A stretch of 64,000 bases of DNA from Acanthacorydalis orientalis. Lineage: Eukaryota; Arthropoda; Insecta; Megaloptera; Corydalidae. Position 1 is the first letter of the stretch, and each line of letters opens with the position of its first letter. Under the pieces are notes generated by a model that was given only the letters and a program-made list of their open reading frames with translations, did no database searches and was not told the origin of the DNA. Both the position numbers and the translations under genes were made by a program. Of the stretch, positions 46,106-57,504 are shown piece by piece. The stretch spans positions 16,990,187 to 17,054,186 of the forward strand of contig CM068320.1 of assembly GCA_034766995.1 (NCBI GenBank). The letters are read 5' to 3'.

Positions 46106-46594
46106 TTAACACATTAGCGGTGGGTGACGCATTTTCACGTCATCCGTGTCTTTTATTTGGCGCTGGATGACGCGAAAATGCGTCATTGAGATTTTCATTT
46201 AAAATAAATTTAAAAAAAAAACTATAAATTGGTTAATTTCTCCGCATAAATCTCAAAATATAAGTTTGAAGAATTGAAATAAATAAAATAAAATAACAAT
46301 AAAATAAAAGTATATATATTTTCAACTTTTTTTTATCTCTTGATTATTGATACTGCAGCTCGTATATACATTAGAGCGATATGGTAGAAATTCGGTGCTT
46401 GGTCTTTTTTTTATGAACGAAAACACATATTACACATACCTCACCCACATACCTCAAAATTTCCTTGAACAATATTATCTATTTTAAAAGTTATAGCAGT
46501 TTTTTCTAACGTAACGCGATTGAAACTAAATACGTTAAAATCTTCCCGTCGCCACGTGAAGTGCGCTCCAAACGCCCCGGCGTCAATGTGTTAT
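46106..46594. mobile_element. piggyBac-like MITE (481 bp)
   Basis: TTAA at 46106-46109 and TTAT (one change) at 46591-46594. The ends are CACATTAGCGGTGGGTGACG and the complement of the right end, CACATTGACGCCGGGGCG. CACATT is shared with the piggyBac-like element at 4953-5849. Subterminally, 21-bp arms at 46125-46145 and 46165-46185 are inverted copies with one mismatch (core GACGCATTTTC). No transposase code inside. Mobilised, presumably, by a related piggyBac transposase. Confidence 0.8.
46125..46185. repeat. Subterminal inverted modules of the piggyBac-like MITE
   Basis: TGACGCATTTTCACGTCATC on the left and GGATGACGCGAAAATGCGTC on the right, 19 bp apart. The placement equals that of the palindromes at 4969-5027 in the other TTAA element. 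Confidence 0.85.
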
Positions 46595-47389
46595 GATTCA
46601 ATATGATTCAAGAATCATACACTTTACTATAATACACACACTATAAATGAATGTTTATACATTTATTATTAATTATTTTTAGTATATATTTCTCTTGTTT
46701 TCTATACAAAATTAAAATAATAAATGAAAAATTAATTAATAAATGAAATGTAATTTTCTTAATTTTTCTCAATGTTAAACTTCATTTATTTTGAAATAAT
46801 GCAATATTTATTCATACTAATACGTATATTTAATATAATTTAAATAAGCTCATTATTAATTCATACAATAATTTATCAAAACATTGTATACATTATTATT
46901 CATATGAATTCATTTTATTAAAAATAGTATTTTTTAAAGGTACGGTTATTTTTTATTTTATAAGTAATGGTAGGTGTATATAATTGATTATTATGCAGTA
47001 TATTCATTTAATATTGTATATTTTTTTTCCTTGTGATTATTTATAAAATTAAAAAAAAATATTATAATTTTCACACTGTCAATAAAAAAGAAATATTGGT
47101 TATTTATCTGGTATATTTTCAACACTAAGCATATTTAATTTTTAGACAAGTAATATTTGTTTCATCGACCAAAATTATATTGAAAAACTTGTTATTTTAA
47201 ACAAAAATATTATTTTCTCAAATCTTGCCTTGATTTAGTATTTAATGATTTTTAGGATTTTTTCTATGAAAAATACAAAATGACAATAAGTAAATATTCT
47301 TGAAATGTATGTTTTTTAAAAAATATTACTCATTTTAACTTTTATATTTAAACTGTCAAAAAATATTTATCTAAACTTAAATAAAATAA
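46595..47389. other. AT-rich gene-free stretch
   Basis: Nothing recognised. Confidence 0.5.
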
Positions 47390-47732
47390 AAAGTCCAAAA
47401 TAATTGTTTTCACAAGTGAATGTTTTTTCGTTTTATAATTCAGAAAAAAATTGCTGATCAAAAGTATATTTAATTAATGGTTATTGATCACTTTTTATTG
47501 TTGCTCATGCGTATTTCTACGGTAATTTTATCATCCTCAAGGGACTAAGACACAGAAAAAGCTTTATTTTAAATCAGATTCTCTGTTCTTTAGTGTTCTG
47601 TGCTTGATGGAATTGTCATCGAAATGCTCATAAGTAGCATTTAATTAAGATTAACAATTATTTATTGAAATTTTCTGTGAGTGAAACAATAATTAATTTG
47701 TCAAAGTGAATTTACTCATAATTTCAGAACTG
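47390..47732. mobile_element. Foldback-like element, copy 1 (both arms)
   Basis: The left arm (47390-47540) contains TTTTCACAAGTGAATGTTTT, CTGATCAAAAG and GCTCATGCGTATTT. The right arm (47600-47732), read in reverse complement, has AGTTCTGAAATTATGAG, ATTCACTTTGACAAA and ACTTATGAGCATTTCGATG. Both arms align with the single arm of the copy at 57505-57740. The centre includes GACTAAGACACAGAAAAAG. Arms are diverged, so this is an old element. No coding sequence. Confidence 0.55.
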
Positions 47733-48147
47733 TTTTGTGACAAAGAGAGATCTTTCAATATAATGGTTTATGTAATATCAACGTATAAAAAGAATTATTT
47801 TATTTTCATCTCATTTAATATTATAATGTTTCTTGAAAACCTAAAAAAATTCTGTCTATGTTTTAAATAAAATTCTGTTAATAGAAATGTCTAACTTTAA
47901 TAAACATGACGTCAAAGAAATAGCGTGTTGTTTAATCCTTTCTGTTAAACAGTGCTCCTTCTGTCTAATATATTATGCATTAAAGTCATTACATTTTATG
48001 TATACTTGATATTTATATGTTTCGTAGTTTATTTTATGAAAATATACGAAAATATCATACGTACATACAGAATATATCAAATGTTATTTTAGAAAACATG
48101 AAACCTTCGTAAATTATTTATACATTTACAATTCAGTCTCTAATATA
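47733..48147. other. AT-rich gap
   Basis: Nothing recognised. Confidence 0.5.
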
Positions 48148-48153
48148 TACATT

Positions 48154-48215
<62 letters not shown>

Positions 48216-48233
48216 GTATAGAGAGAGAGAGAG
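48148..48233. repeat. (TA)n(GA)n array
   Basis: TA blocks ending in GTATAGAGAGAGAGAGAGA. Confidence 0.95.
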
Positions 48234-48454
48234 AAATTTAAAAGTTAAATATGAGTATTAAAAAATTCGATTACCTTTTACAAATTGAACAAGATGAGAC
48301 TTTTATTTATTTATATATTAACAAGTAAAAAGAAAGATAAAATATACCGACGAAAGAAAGACTGCCTGAAAGTGGACTAATATAAATTTAAAATTACTAC
48401 TTGCATTAAGAAACTGGTTCGAATTTTTCATGTCTACATACCAATATATTTAAA

Positions 48455-48600
48455 TAATGAGCATGTAGAAAGAAGCTGAAGCGATTCGGCTGAAGACAAC
48501 CGAGACGCTTCATTACCATAACCGGTCCTTTGATGCCAGATTACTAGAAAGAAGTAACATTACCGATTTTTCCATTCCGAGTATTTACAGTTAAATTGTT
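48455..48600. other. GC-richer island, candidate conserved non-coding element
   Basis: Contains a stem TGAAGCG...CGCTTCA (48477-48512) with inner CGG/CCG pairing. ACCGGTCCTTTGATGCCAG follows, combining a Grainyhead-like AACCGGT with a TCF-like CCTTTGATG. No frame or transposon end. Confidence 0.3.
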
Positions 48601-48779
48601 CAAGTAATGATATTGTTCGTGAAAAGATCTTTGGAAAAAAGTGATGAAATTGAATAAGTATTATTAACATTTCACCTTAATGAGCATTATATAAATGAAA
48701 CAGAATAATAATACAAAAAAACTTTCATTAAAGTTTTATATTCGAAAGGAACAAACATATGTACTTTTATTACATACTC

Positions 48780-48792
48780 ATATACACACACG

Positions 48793-48832
<40 letters not shown>

Positions 48833-48861
48833 CGAGTATATATATACATATACATATATTA
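48780..48861. repeat. (CA)n(TA)n compound array
   Basis: ACACACGCACACACACACA into TA with ACGAGTATAT interruption. Confidence 0.95.
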
Positions 48862-49027
48862 TTTTCTACTTTTTATACTTTTCAATTTTCTGCCACTTAA
48901 AATATAAAAATAAAATGTATTGAAATTAAACTTATGGACAATTTTAAGAAATCTTACAATTTAAATAAAATTTATTATTATTATTTATAATTATGAATAT
49001 TTTTTTAATTATGCATAAAGTTAATAT

Positions 49028-49052
49028 AGTATATATATATATATATATATAT
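49028..49052. repeat. (TA)n array
   Basis: About 12 TA units. Confidence 0.95.
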
Positions 49053-49137
49053 TTCGAACAATATTGAAAAAATTAATGTTATTTTTTTACGTTAATTTTC
49101 TAATGGTTGTTAACTATCATTCAAATTATGTAAATAT

Positions 49138-49147
49138 AGATATACAC

Positions 49148-49180
<33 letters not shown>

Positions 49181-49187
49181 TATATAT

Positions 49188-49232
<45 letters not shown>
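49138..49232. repeat. Interrupted (TA)n/(CA)n array
   Basis: TA blocks separated by CACACATA units. Confidence 0.95.
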
Positions 49233-49235
<3 letters not shown>

Positions 49236-49317
49236 CATTAAAGAAACGATTTCTTATTTATAATACCTCATAAAAATATTAAGGAAAATACAAAATATTT
49301 ATCAGTAAGAAAATATT

Positions 49318-49550
49318 TGCAGGCCAATAAGAAATTCACCTTCCGGTTACCCTGAAGCTCCGCTAGCTTGACTATAATATGCAAACAATAAAATTCTATC
49401 AAGGGCTTATGAAAAGTTGCTCCGTCACTTTACGATGAATTCTGAATTACGAAACTATTCAAACATTTGAGCAGTGAATGAAACCTAATTGTCGGTACCC
49501 GGATCCATCGAAAATACCTCACGATTCTCAGTTTAATAGATGGCGCAAAT
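49318..49550. promoter_or_regulatory. GC-richer island with a CTCF-like core
   Basis: Higher-complexity 230 bp (TTCCGGTTACCCTGAAGCTC, GTCGGTACCCGGATCC). It ends with TAGATGGCGC at 49537-49546, which fits the YAGRKGGCRS core of the insect CTCF consensus; the 5' CCAS part is not matched. Insulator function is inference. Confidence 0.3.
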
Positions 49551-49777
49551 ATTGAAAGTAGTTCTTAAATTCAATAACTGTATTATTTATTGGCCAGTGA
49601 ACATTTCTATGTTCTCCATATTATTGACATTATATTGCCATGAAACGAAATCGAGTGTTGCATATGCTTCACTATTAAATAAAACATTTTTTTGCTATTT
49701 TAAAAAAAACATATATAAATAATACGAGTGGCCATAATCCTGTAATGTAATAAATATAATATTTGTAGCTAATAAAG

Positions 49778-49797
49778 TATATATATATATATATATA
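49778..49797. repeat. (TA)n at mariner K border
   Basis: Short TA run ending at the target TA of element K. Confidence 0.9.
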
Positions 49798-49879
49798 CAA
49801 TGTTCGTTTGATAAGTATGGTAAAAAAACAAGTTAAACGCTGTTTTTGAAAAAATCGATTTTATTTCTCAACATAGTCT

Positions 49880-50500
49880 TCATTGAGGGCTATACACTTG
49901 GTTCAGCGAGTCTGCAAAATGCGCATTGACGATGGCAATGAAATTCTCATTCGACGAAAATTTCTTCCCACCGAGCCAAATTTTTAAGTTTAGGAAGAGA
50001 AAGAAGTTACATGAGGCAAAGTCCAGAGAATAAGGTGGATGAGGAATCAATTCGAAGTCTAATTCGTACAATTTTGCCATTACGACGGTCGATTTCAAGG
50101 AAAACGCGTTGTCCTGGTGAAAGAGTTATTTTATTGTACTAATCTTGGCCGTTTTTCTTTCAGCTCTTTTTTCAAACGGTTCAACATATTGCATAATAGG
50201 CTTCTGTTTTCGTTTTCCCTTTGATAATTAGTCGATCAAGATGATTCTTTGAAGGTGAAGACAATTTTGGCTGTGAAAGTGATGGATACTGTTTTTTGTG
50301 ATTCCCAGGGAATCACAAAAAACAGTATCCATCACTTTCCCAGCCAACACTGTCTTCGCCTTATTCGGCACACTTGCGCCAGTCGTTGTCCACTGCTTTG
50401 ATTGCTGCTTCGACTCAGGTGTGTAGTGGTGCATCCATGTTTTATTCACGGTGACAAATCGACGCAAAAAGGCCTCGTTTTTTTCAATTTTTGCGGCAAC
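49880..50500 (-). pseudogene. Mariner transposase pseudogene (element K), catalytic Asp codons lost
   Basis: Minus strand. After a degraded N-terminus: RFVTVNKTWMHHYTPESKQQ (about 50464-50405). The usual first catalytic Asp (VDETW) is Asn here. SKQWTTTGASVPNKAKTVLA and GKVMDTVFCDSLG follow, and the frame then runs into the palindrome and reads its inverted copy. From 50098: KLYELDFELIPHPPYSLDFA, then SCNFFLFLNLKIWLGGKKF, where the third catalytic residue (normally CDFFLF) is also Asn. The second Asp block (HDNAPAH) is absent. The order and tail NAHFADSLNQVYS fit an irritans-related mariner. Non-functional for several independent reasons. Confidence 0.88.
50275..50339. repeat. Perfect 32-bp-arm palindrome
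   Basis: The arm at 50275-50306 is the exact reverse complement of 50308-50339, with a single A at the centre. Weaker inverted similarity extends outward about 20 bp on each side (GGTGAAGACAATTTTGGCTG against GGCGAAGACAGTGTTGGCTG). Confidence 0.95.
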
Positions 50501-50649
50501 TTCTACTCAATGCACGCTTCAAACATCTGTATAACGTGAACAACTTGTCTCTTCTGACTGAAATTTCGCCTATGCTAGCTTAAAAAGTGACAATTGATAT
50601 CCCCGACGTTACCAAAAGAAATTTACCAAACTTTCATACGACCCACGTA

Positions 50650-52451
50650 TATAAGCAATAATATATCCATGATTAGGATAAATTTGAAGTCATAAAATAC
50701 TGTCTATCACAAATTCTTCAATTAGTTTTTTATAGAAGATAGTTACAACAAAAAAAGAAAAAAAACAGGCAGAAATATACTGAATTACTACATATGAAAG
50801 ATCTTCTGTTTTTGACGATACTTTCAAATACTGCAAATTTGTGAAAAATAAAATTTTTAAACAAAATAAGCCATTACAGATTAAATACATTCTTTGAAAC
50901 AAGACAAACTGATGACATTTTAATAAATACCTGAATTTATAGAACTAATTAATATCTTTAAAGACGATTTAACTACTACTATATTTCATTACTGAATGTT
51001 TTCTTCTCAAATAAGCGGGTTATATTCTCGAAGAATTGGTAAATAGTAATATCAGAACTAGTGAGTATAGTAAGCGAGAAGAGTCTCAGAATATAAATGG
51101 TATAATTTCTAGACTATCATTTATGAAATATATGATCAAGCGTTGTCATGGAGCTTTACGGTGCCACATTATTAGCTCTTTCGGTCTTAATGGTTACATT
51201 CGTGCACATGATATGAATTATAATTTTTAAAAAAAATATTGTACAAGCATGACCACATACGATAAACACTGTTTCTAAATAGATCCTTAAAGTAATGAAA
51301 TTCATCCTTGTAGATTAAAATATTATAATTATAATTAAAGTATTTTTTGTAAATTTTTGAAAAAATTATAAAAAATACAAATTTATCTTTTATTAACATT
51401 TTTAAGGTATAAAGTTAATAGAAATATACTTTTAAAAATCAAATCCAAAAGTGTTATTGCAGACCGGTTTTTGTCTAATTTTTCATATATTTATCTCTAC
51501 ATCGAAGACTTCAAATCATATTTAGAGAGATTAATTGATATCAGATGAAAATCAGCAAAAGGTTACTACATTTTTCTTATGGTAATATGTGATTTTCTCA
51601 AATATTCGATAATTCATCAACATTAAGACATTAAGCAGATTGTAAATGATTGTTGTTAAAGATCATTATTTATTCCACAGTACAATTCGGACAAAAAAGG
51701 ATCCCTTCTGTTTCGTGAAAAAGGAAAATAGAATACTTCTGTGTTTAATGTGTCTTAAACTTTTCCATTTATTTATGAACAATCCATTAACTCAAATAGT
51801 TTACTTTTTCAATAGATGCCAAGTACTTGGAAACTATTGAATGTAATTTATAGTTTTTCTACGATATTTTTAACGATTTGGCATGAGTTGCACTTAATTA
51901 AATCTTTTGATAGTCTGTTTTGATGGCCTGTTTGGATCAAAGACGTGGCTCATTTTGAAGGTATATATTTTCTAATTATTTTTTTCTGAATCGACATGAT
52001 ATACTCTTATTAACTATATCTTCTTCAAATATATTAATTACTGTCAATGGTTTTTTTGAAATTTTGTCCAATTTTAAAATCAAAAATCAAGATTATACTT
52101 TCAGTCATTATCTTTTTTATTATTACGAACAATTTTGTACTACTCTTTTTAATCAAATGATAAGTCGTTTATTTAAAGAAGTTTTTGTGTTTTAACTTGA
52201 CATTTAAAAAGTGATTTTTTTATCGATAATTTTTGAGTTTGTTTCTCTACGATTAGTTTTGTATATTATTATTTTCATATAAATTTTAAACTTAAGTTCA
52301 TGATAGAAAGAAAAATAACTCATATGAGATCTGTAGAATTCTAATAAAGTAAAAGCAACAGATAGATAGAAATACAACAGAGCGATGATAAAAGTTACAT
52401 TGTAGTTTTCAGTAAACCAATAATCAAGAACGCGAGACTGAAATCATGTAT
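50650..52451. other. AT-rich gene-free stretch
   Basis: Several 60-70 codon frames (50690-50902 minus, 51036-51230, 51187-51399 minus, 51646-51840) show random AT-rich composition and no domain. Confidence 0.5.
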
Positions 52452-52509
52452 TATATATATATATATATATATACATATATATAAACATATATATATACAT
52501 ACATATATT
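52452..52509. repeat. Interrupted (TA)n array
   Basis: TA blocks with ACAT and AAACAT interruptions. Confidence 0.9.
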
Positions 52510-54060
52510 AAAACAAATATTTTGAGATTTGTTTATAGACTATTAAAAACCTTTTAGTACAATATTCAATAAGTAAAGAAAATTAGGTAATATATGACTT
52601 TCTTCTTTCAGTACAAAATAAATTTTATTAGATTTAGTAACCTTCGTCAGCAATTTCGTCGCATAGAACCACCCTTGTCTTCGAAAATGTCGTCAATATT
52701 ATTGAAAAGGGTACTAGATAAAATCAATATTTTTTAAATCATTTTTGTAGGTTTGAAATATAATACTTTCAAGTTAGTTTAGGATTGAATAAAGTCTCAT
52801 ATTATTAGTATATTTTATCAATTTTAAAATAAATATAGCTAGAAAATTTATAAATTTTTTTGTAAATAATAATTATCAATATATATATATATACAAATAT
52901 ACATATATATATACATAATTTCTACATTTAAAATGAGAAAATTCATAAATAATACGTTTCTACAAAAATATACATTTAATAAATTTATTAAATCATATCT
53001 GCTCAATATTTTTATTATTGAAATTTTTATATTAATAAAACATTTTTACTAACTTTATTTTTAACTTCTGAAAAAGCAACTAATGTATTTAAGAAAAATT
53101 GAATATAATGAAATTATAGTTTACTGTTTGTGATTATTGCTACAAAGTACTTTTTCTTTTCACAAAATGTTAATTCAATATTGAATTTTAAAATACCGAA
53201 CGTCGAAATATATAACTTTCTTAAACGTATTCAGATTTACTGTTGATGCATAAAAAAAACTTTTAAAACTTTTTTCAATGACTTTAATATCTTTTATCAA
53301 ACATATACATATTTATTAAACACTAAGATATAATAAATGGATTTTTAAATGTGACTTCTTAAGTAAAATCAATAATTAAATTCTTTTTTTGTACAGAAAT
53401 TGATATATAAAATGTGACTCGTTCATTTTTTTAATTTAAAGTTTCAAATGGATTTATTATTTTTGCCAATTATATAACATATTTAATTTATATACATACG
53501 AGTATATTATTGAATAATTTTCATTTCTTATATATTACACAAATAACACATATTTTTATCGTGTATATATGAATTAAAAATTAATTCGTGAATTTATATG
53601 AACATACAATTATGTTGATAAGTACAATAATTGTCATTATTTTATAAACGAGTTTTCAGTGTTCTTGTTCATTTAACGAACAATTCAATTTAAATGAAAA
53701 TTAAAAATATTTACTGTATATATTTAAATCATTAAATTCTGATAAGTGTCGTTATACAATATTATTGAATAATAGAATTCGATTCACTTTTTATGTTATT
53801 CTTTCTGGTTTCTCGTCGCTATAAATTTTCCCTAAGGCTGGCTCAATGAACCAAATAACGTTCAGAAAACATTTACATTACGGCTGATAAATTAACTAGT
53901 AAACACATTTTATACCCATATTTGTTTTAACGATTCTGTTTATATTAGAGAAAAAAAAATACAACAACGTTGAAGTATTTTTCAACCACTTCCTGGATTT
54001 TATTTAACACTGCTTGGTTTCAGTATTTTAAAGGATTTTTAAATTTATTGAATTCAATGT

Positions 54061-54062
<2 letters not shown>
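52510..54062. other. AT-rich stretch with two small GC-richer patches
   Basis: Patch 1 at about 52640-52705 (AACCTTCGTCAGCAATTTCG) and patch 2 at about 53800-53900 (CCTAAGGCTGGCTCAATGAA, ACGGCTGATAAATTAAC). Short (TA)n at 52880-52917. The 16-bp palindrome AATTCAATATTGAATT is at about 53173. No genes. Confidence 0.45.

Positions 54063-54101
<39 letters not shown>
54063..54101. repeat. (TA)n at transposon border
   Basis: About 18 TA units immediately before the relic that follows. Confidence 0.95.
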
Positions 54102-54102
<1 letters not shown>

Positions 54103-54105
<3 letters not shown>

Positions 54106-54480
54106 CTAAAAAGTTATAAACACACTTTACAATATGATATTTTTATACTTTAATTTTAATATAAATAGGACGTGGTGTACAGAGAACTAAATGCCTATGA
54201 AAGTTTATTAATTACCTTAAACGTTAAAACCATCCACCTTTGGCGTCTATGTAACAATAAATAAGTCGACAAATTGTTCCGCAGACTGGTACTACTGAGT
54301 ACACTACGATAGTTGTGCATATCTCTTCAATTGCTTCCCTTAGGAATTCAAGTGTTGCAAATTTTCCACTAGCACTTAAATACCCAAAGGAGGAATTGAA
54401 GATATGTGCAGAACGATCCCAAGATACACTAAAATTATCTCATATTAAACAAATTCTGTAAATTTGCTTCTATTGTAGTG
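54103..54480 (-). pseudogene. Tc1/mariner DDE_3-type relic, related to element J (tentative)
   Basis: The left end ATATCTAAAAAGTTATAAAC followed by ACACTTTACAATATGATA parallels the left end of element J at 45125 (CAAAAAATGTATACACACTC). On the minus strand I read FATLEFLREAIEEICTTIVV (about 54363-54304), then NLSTYCYIDAKGGWF after a frame change (about 54281-54237). This resembles the C-terminal 'ATxxELxxAI...CI...GGHF' segment of DDE_3 transposases. The rest of the enzyme and the other terminal repeat are not found. Confidence 0.5.
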
Positions 54481-55040
54481 TTTTTTGTCGAAAAACGTGC
54501 TTAAAACTATTTACTTGAGGGGAAAAAATACTGATAAAAATCTACTAACAAGTATTATACAATAAGAGAGACTAATTTTATTAAACAAATATTATTCCAG
54601 CAATAAATTTAATAATTATATTACCAAAATTAACTTTACTGAGTTAAAATTAACTTTAAAGAATTCGGTTTTTTCAAATTGTATTATTTTAAACTTGTCA
54701 TATTAAGTTATAATCAGAATAGACGTAGTATTTTACTATTTTTCAAATATTATATGATAATTTCATTTATAAAAAAAAACTAATGAATATATTTATTAAG
54801 TAACATAAATGCTTTTATTTAATATAACATTTAACTTTAAACAACAAACACAATTTACTTCTATAAATTGACTAAAACGGCCTTTTCATGTTAAACAGCC
54901 TAATATATACTACAAGCATGTATGAGAGCATGTATTAAGTAAATGAATAAAACAATGAGATGTTAAATAATAAGTTTTCCTCTATACTTACGAGTTGATA
55001 TAATAACAGAAAGCTTAACACAATTCCTACATTGCTTCAC
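54481..55040. other. AT-rich gene-free stretch
   Basis: Nothing recognised. Confidence 0.5.
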
Positions 55041-55042
55041 TA

Positions 55043-55596
55043 TTAGGTTGGTAGGAAAATAATTGCATTGTTTTCAGAATTTTAACCTTAATTTTTTTCA
55101 ATAAAAGTGTCATTTCATCGTGTTCATGTTAATATTATTTTAAAGTGTATTTTTCGGCCTGTATTTTGACAAAATCGACATTGGTTTTATTACTAATTTT
55201 GCTTCAAATTGCGATAGTGAATAAAAATGGAAAAATGCAAATAAGATCAATTTTTTTATGAATTCAAAACATGTGATAAATAATAGAAACTGTTAGTAAA
55301 CTAAACGATAATTTTGGTCTGGGTAGTGTTAAGGAACAAATGGTGCAATGGTGGTTCCAGAAATTTTGTACTACGGACGAAAGCTTCGAAAATGATGATC
55401 AGGAGCGTTCTTCTTCAGTTCATAATGATCAACTGAAGGCGTTTGTTAAATAAGAACTACGCACAACAATTCGTGAACTTATACAACAGATAGTCGTTAG
55501 TCATCCAACAGTCCTGAACCACCTTAGACCACTTAAGTTAAAAAATGTATATCAATTTGAATGTCATAAATCGTAATTATTTTTCTACCAACTTAA
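55043..55596 (+). mobile_element. Mariner deletion derivative C (mellifera-like)
   Basis: TA at 55041-55042 and 55597-55598. The left end is TTAGGTTGGTAGGAAAATAA; the complement of the right is TTAAGTTGGTAGAAAAATAA. ATG at about 55228 starts decayed HTH1 code. SFENDDQERSSSVHND is in the linker and TTIRELIQQIVVSHPTVLNH is HTH2 (about 55467-55526). This joins directly to the 3' leader NVYQFECHKS. Same deleted structure as copies A and B. Confidence 0.9.
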
Positions 55597-55598
55597 TA

Positions 55599-55870
55599 TA
55601 TTTTATTATCACTCTTAAGTTTGATTTACATTATTTAATCAAAGGAGTTTATATAAGTTAATATATAATTAATTTAAATAATATCAATCTTGATGAAAAT
55701 ATATAAAACTGCTCATAATTACTACAAGAGAAAAGTTTTATTATACTTGTATTAAACTATTCTGAAGGTGCGTATGTTCAGAATAGTTATAAATAATAGT
55801 CATTGAATATTTTTAATAATATAGTTTAAATTATGTTAGAAAATAAACATTTCCCAACCTCTATATTTTG
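55599..55870. other. AT-rich gap
   Basis: Contains CTATTCTGAAGGTGCGTATG followed by TTCAGAATAG: an inverted pair CTATTCTGAA/TTCAGAATAG with an 11-nt loop (about 55768-55798). No gene. Confidence 0.5.
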
Positions 55871-55914
<44 letters not shown>

Positions 55915-56024
55915 CCTTCCGCCTTTAGAGTCCTTACAAAATAATTACAATATAATAAAAGCATCATCAATAATAATATAAAATAGAAATAGAACGAAAT
56001 GTAGGTCGTTATGCAAAATTATGG

Positions 56025-56070
<46 letters not shown>

Positions 56071-56185
56071 TTGCCTTTAGATTCCTTAGAAAATAATTAA
56101 AATATAATAATATCATGATCAATAATTAGGTTGAATAGAAATAGAAAGAAATGTAGAACGTTAGGAATAAATATGAATGAACATC
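55871..56185. repeat. Tandem duplication of a (TA)n-containing 152-bp unit
   Basis: Each unit is a (TA)n run followed by GCCTTTAGAGTCCTTA or GCCTTTAGATTCCTTA, then AAATAATTA, AATATAATAA and AATAGAAATAGAAMGAAATG. The units begin at about 55871 and 56026. A third TA run at 56189-56222 lies just past unit 2. Confidence 0.9.
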
Positions 56186-56188
56186 ATC

Positions 56189-56220
<32 letters not shown>

Positions 56221-57500
56221 TTGTGTGTATGTATGTGTCTGTGTACAACTGAACTTTATTTCTATAGACAAATATATATGAGAAAAAATAAACATATTCT
56301 ATTTATTTTTTATCAATTAAATTAATAAATTGTAGCAATTACAAACGAAAAAAAATAGGTATTTTTGTAACTTATAAATAATATTAACAGAAAATATTAT
56401 AAGAATTAACTAATCGTACAAAAAAATTAGAAATTCAACGTATAAACTATGAAAAAATATGTAATTAGTCAAGTATTGAAGAACAAATTCATCTAAATTT
56501 CAAGTCGATTATACACAAAGAACAATAGTATAAATATTTGAATAACCTAAAATTATTTTTGTATATATAATGAAGATATTGTGAGAAAAGTCAATGAATA
56601 CATTCAGAAATAGTTCATGTAAAAAGGAAATGTTTACTTTCATCCCTCACAAATCTGCTTAATCGTTGGATTTCAAATAAACAATTGTTCTCAGAGGTTA
56701 AGAAATAATTTATTTAAAATTAGATCTTTCAGCGCTCCATTCAGTAAAATACTTGACTGAATAATGTTAGTAATGTATATACAATAATCGGTAAAAATTA
56801 TTTAAGAAGTGAAATTACAAATAAAAAGTTTATGATAATTATGGAAAATTACAATCAATATCACTGAATAATATGATTTCAAATTGAATATTTTAGGACA
56901 ATACATCATCTGGGTTTATAATAATATATTAATACCATTATAAAAAAAATCATATTAAATATTTTCTTATAAAACGATATAGACATTTTTTAGTATAGAA
57001 CACATTTTTTAGTATTGACGATAGTAAACATTTAATATCAAATACATATTTATATTTAAGCACATCTATTTTAAATTTTTATTAAAGTGATGTATAAATT
57101 ATAGAAATAAAAGAACTATATTTTTTAATAATATTTTTTCCATATATTCATTTATTAATTTTTATATTATTTTCGAATATTTCCAAGAACGTGACATATT
57201 TAAAGTATAAAACGCTGCTTTCCATAATAAAAACCAACATAAAATTTAAGTTTAAATTACATTAGAAAATAGTACAGTGTATTAAGAATACATTTATTAT
57301 CTCGGCCGGTAATTTTATTTGGTTATTTTATTATATTTAATTTTAATACATATTTTCAATATACAATAAAAAATTAAGTGTAAAAATAATATGTATAAAA
57401 TATATAGATTTACTGGCTATAGACTATGGTTTCATAAATCGATTACACATTTTATAATTAAACTAATTCTCAAATTATAACTTGTTAATTTATACAATAA
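56186..57500. other. AT-rich gene-free stretch
   Basis: After the TA run at 56189-56222 nothing is recognised. Confidence 0.5.
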
Positions 57501-57504
57501 AGTT

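Larger units (their letters stand above)
49798..50647 (-). mobile_element. Mariner element K (850 bp) with internal palindrome
   Basis: TA at 49796-49797 and 50648-50649. The ends are CAATGTTCGTTTGATAAGTA (left) and the complement of the right, CGTGGGTCGTATGAAAGTTT, both followed by TGGTAAA. It holds a rearranged minus-strand transposase and a long perfect palindrome at 50275-50339. Confidence 0.88.
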
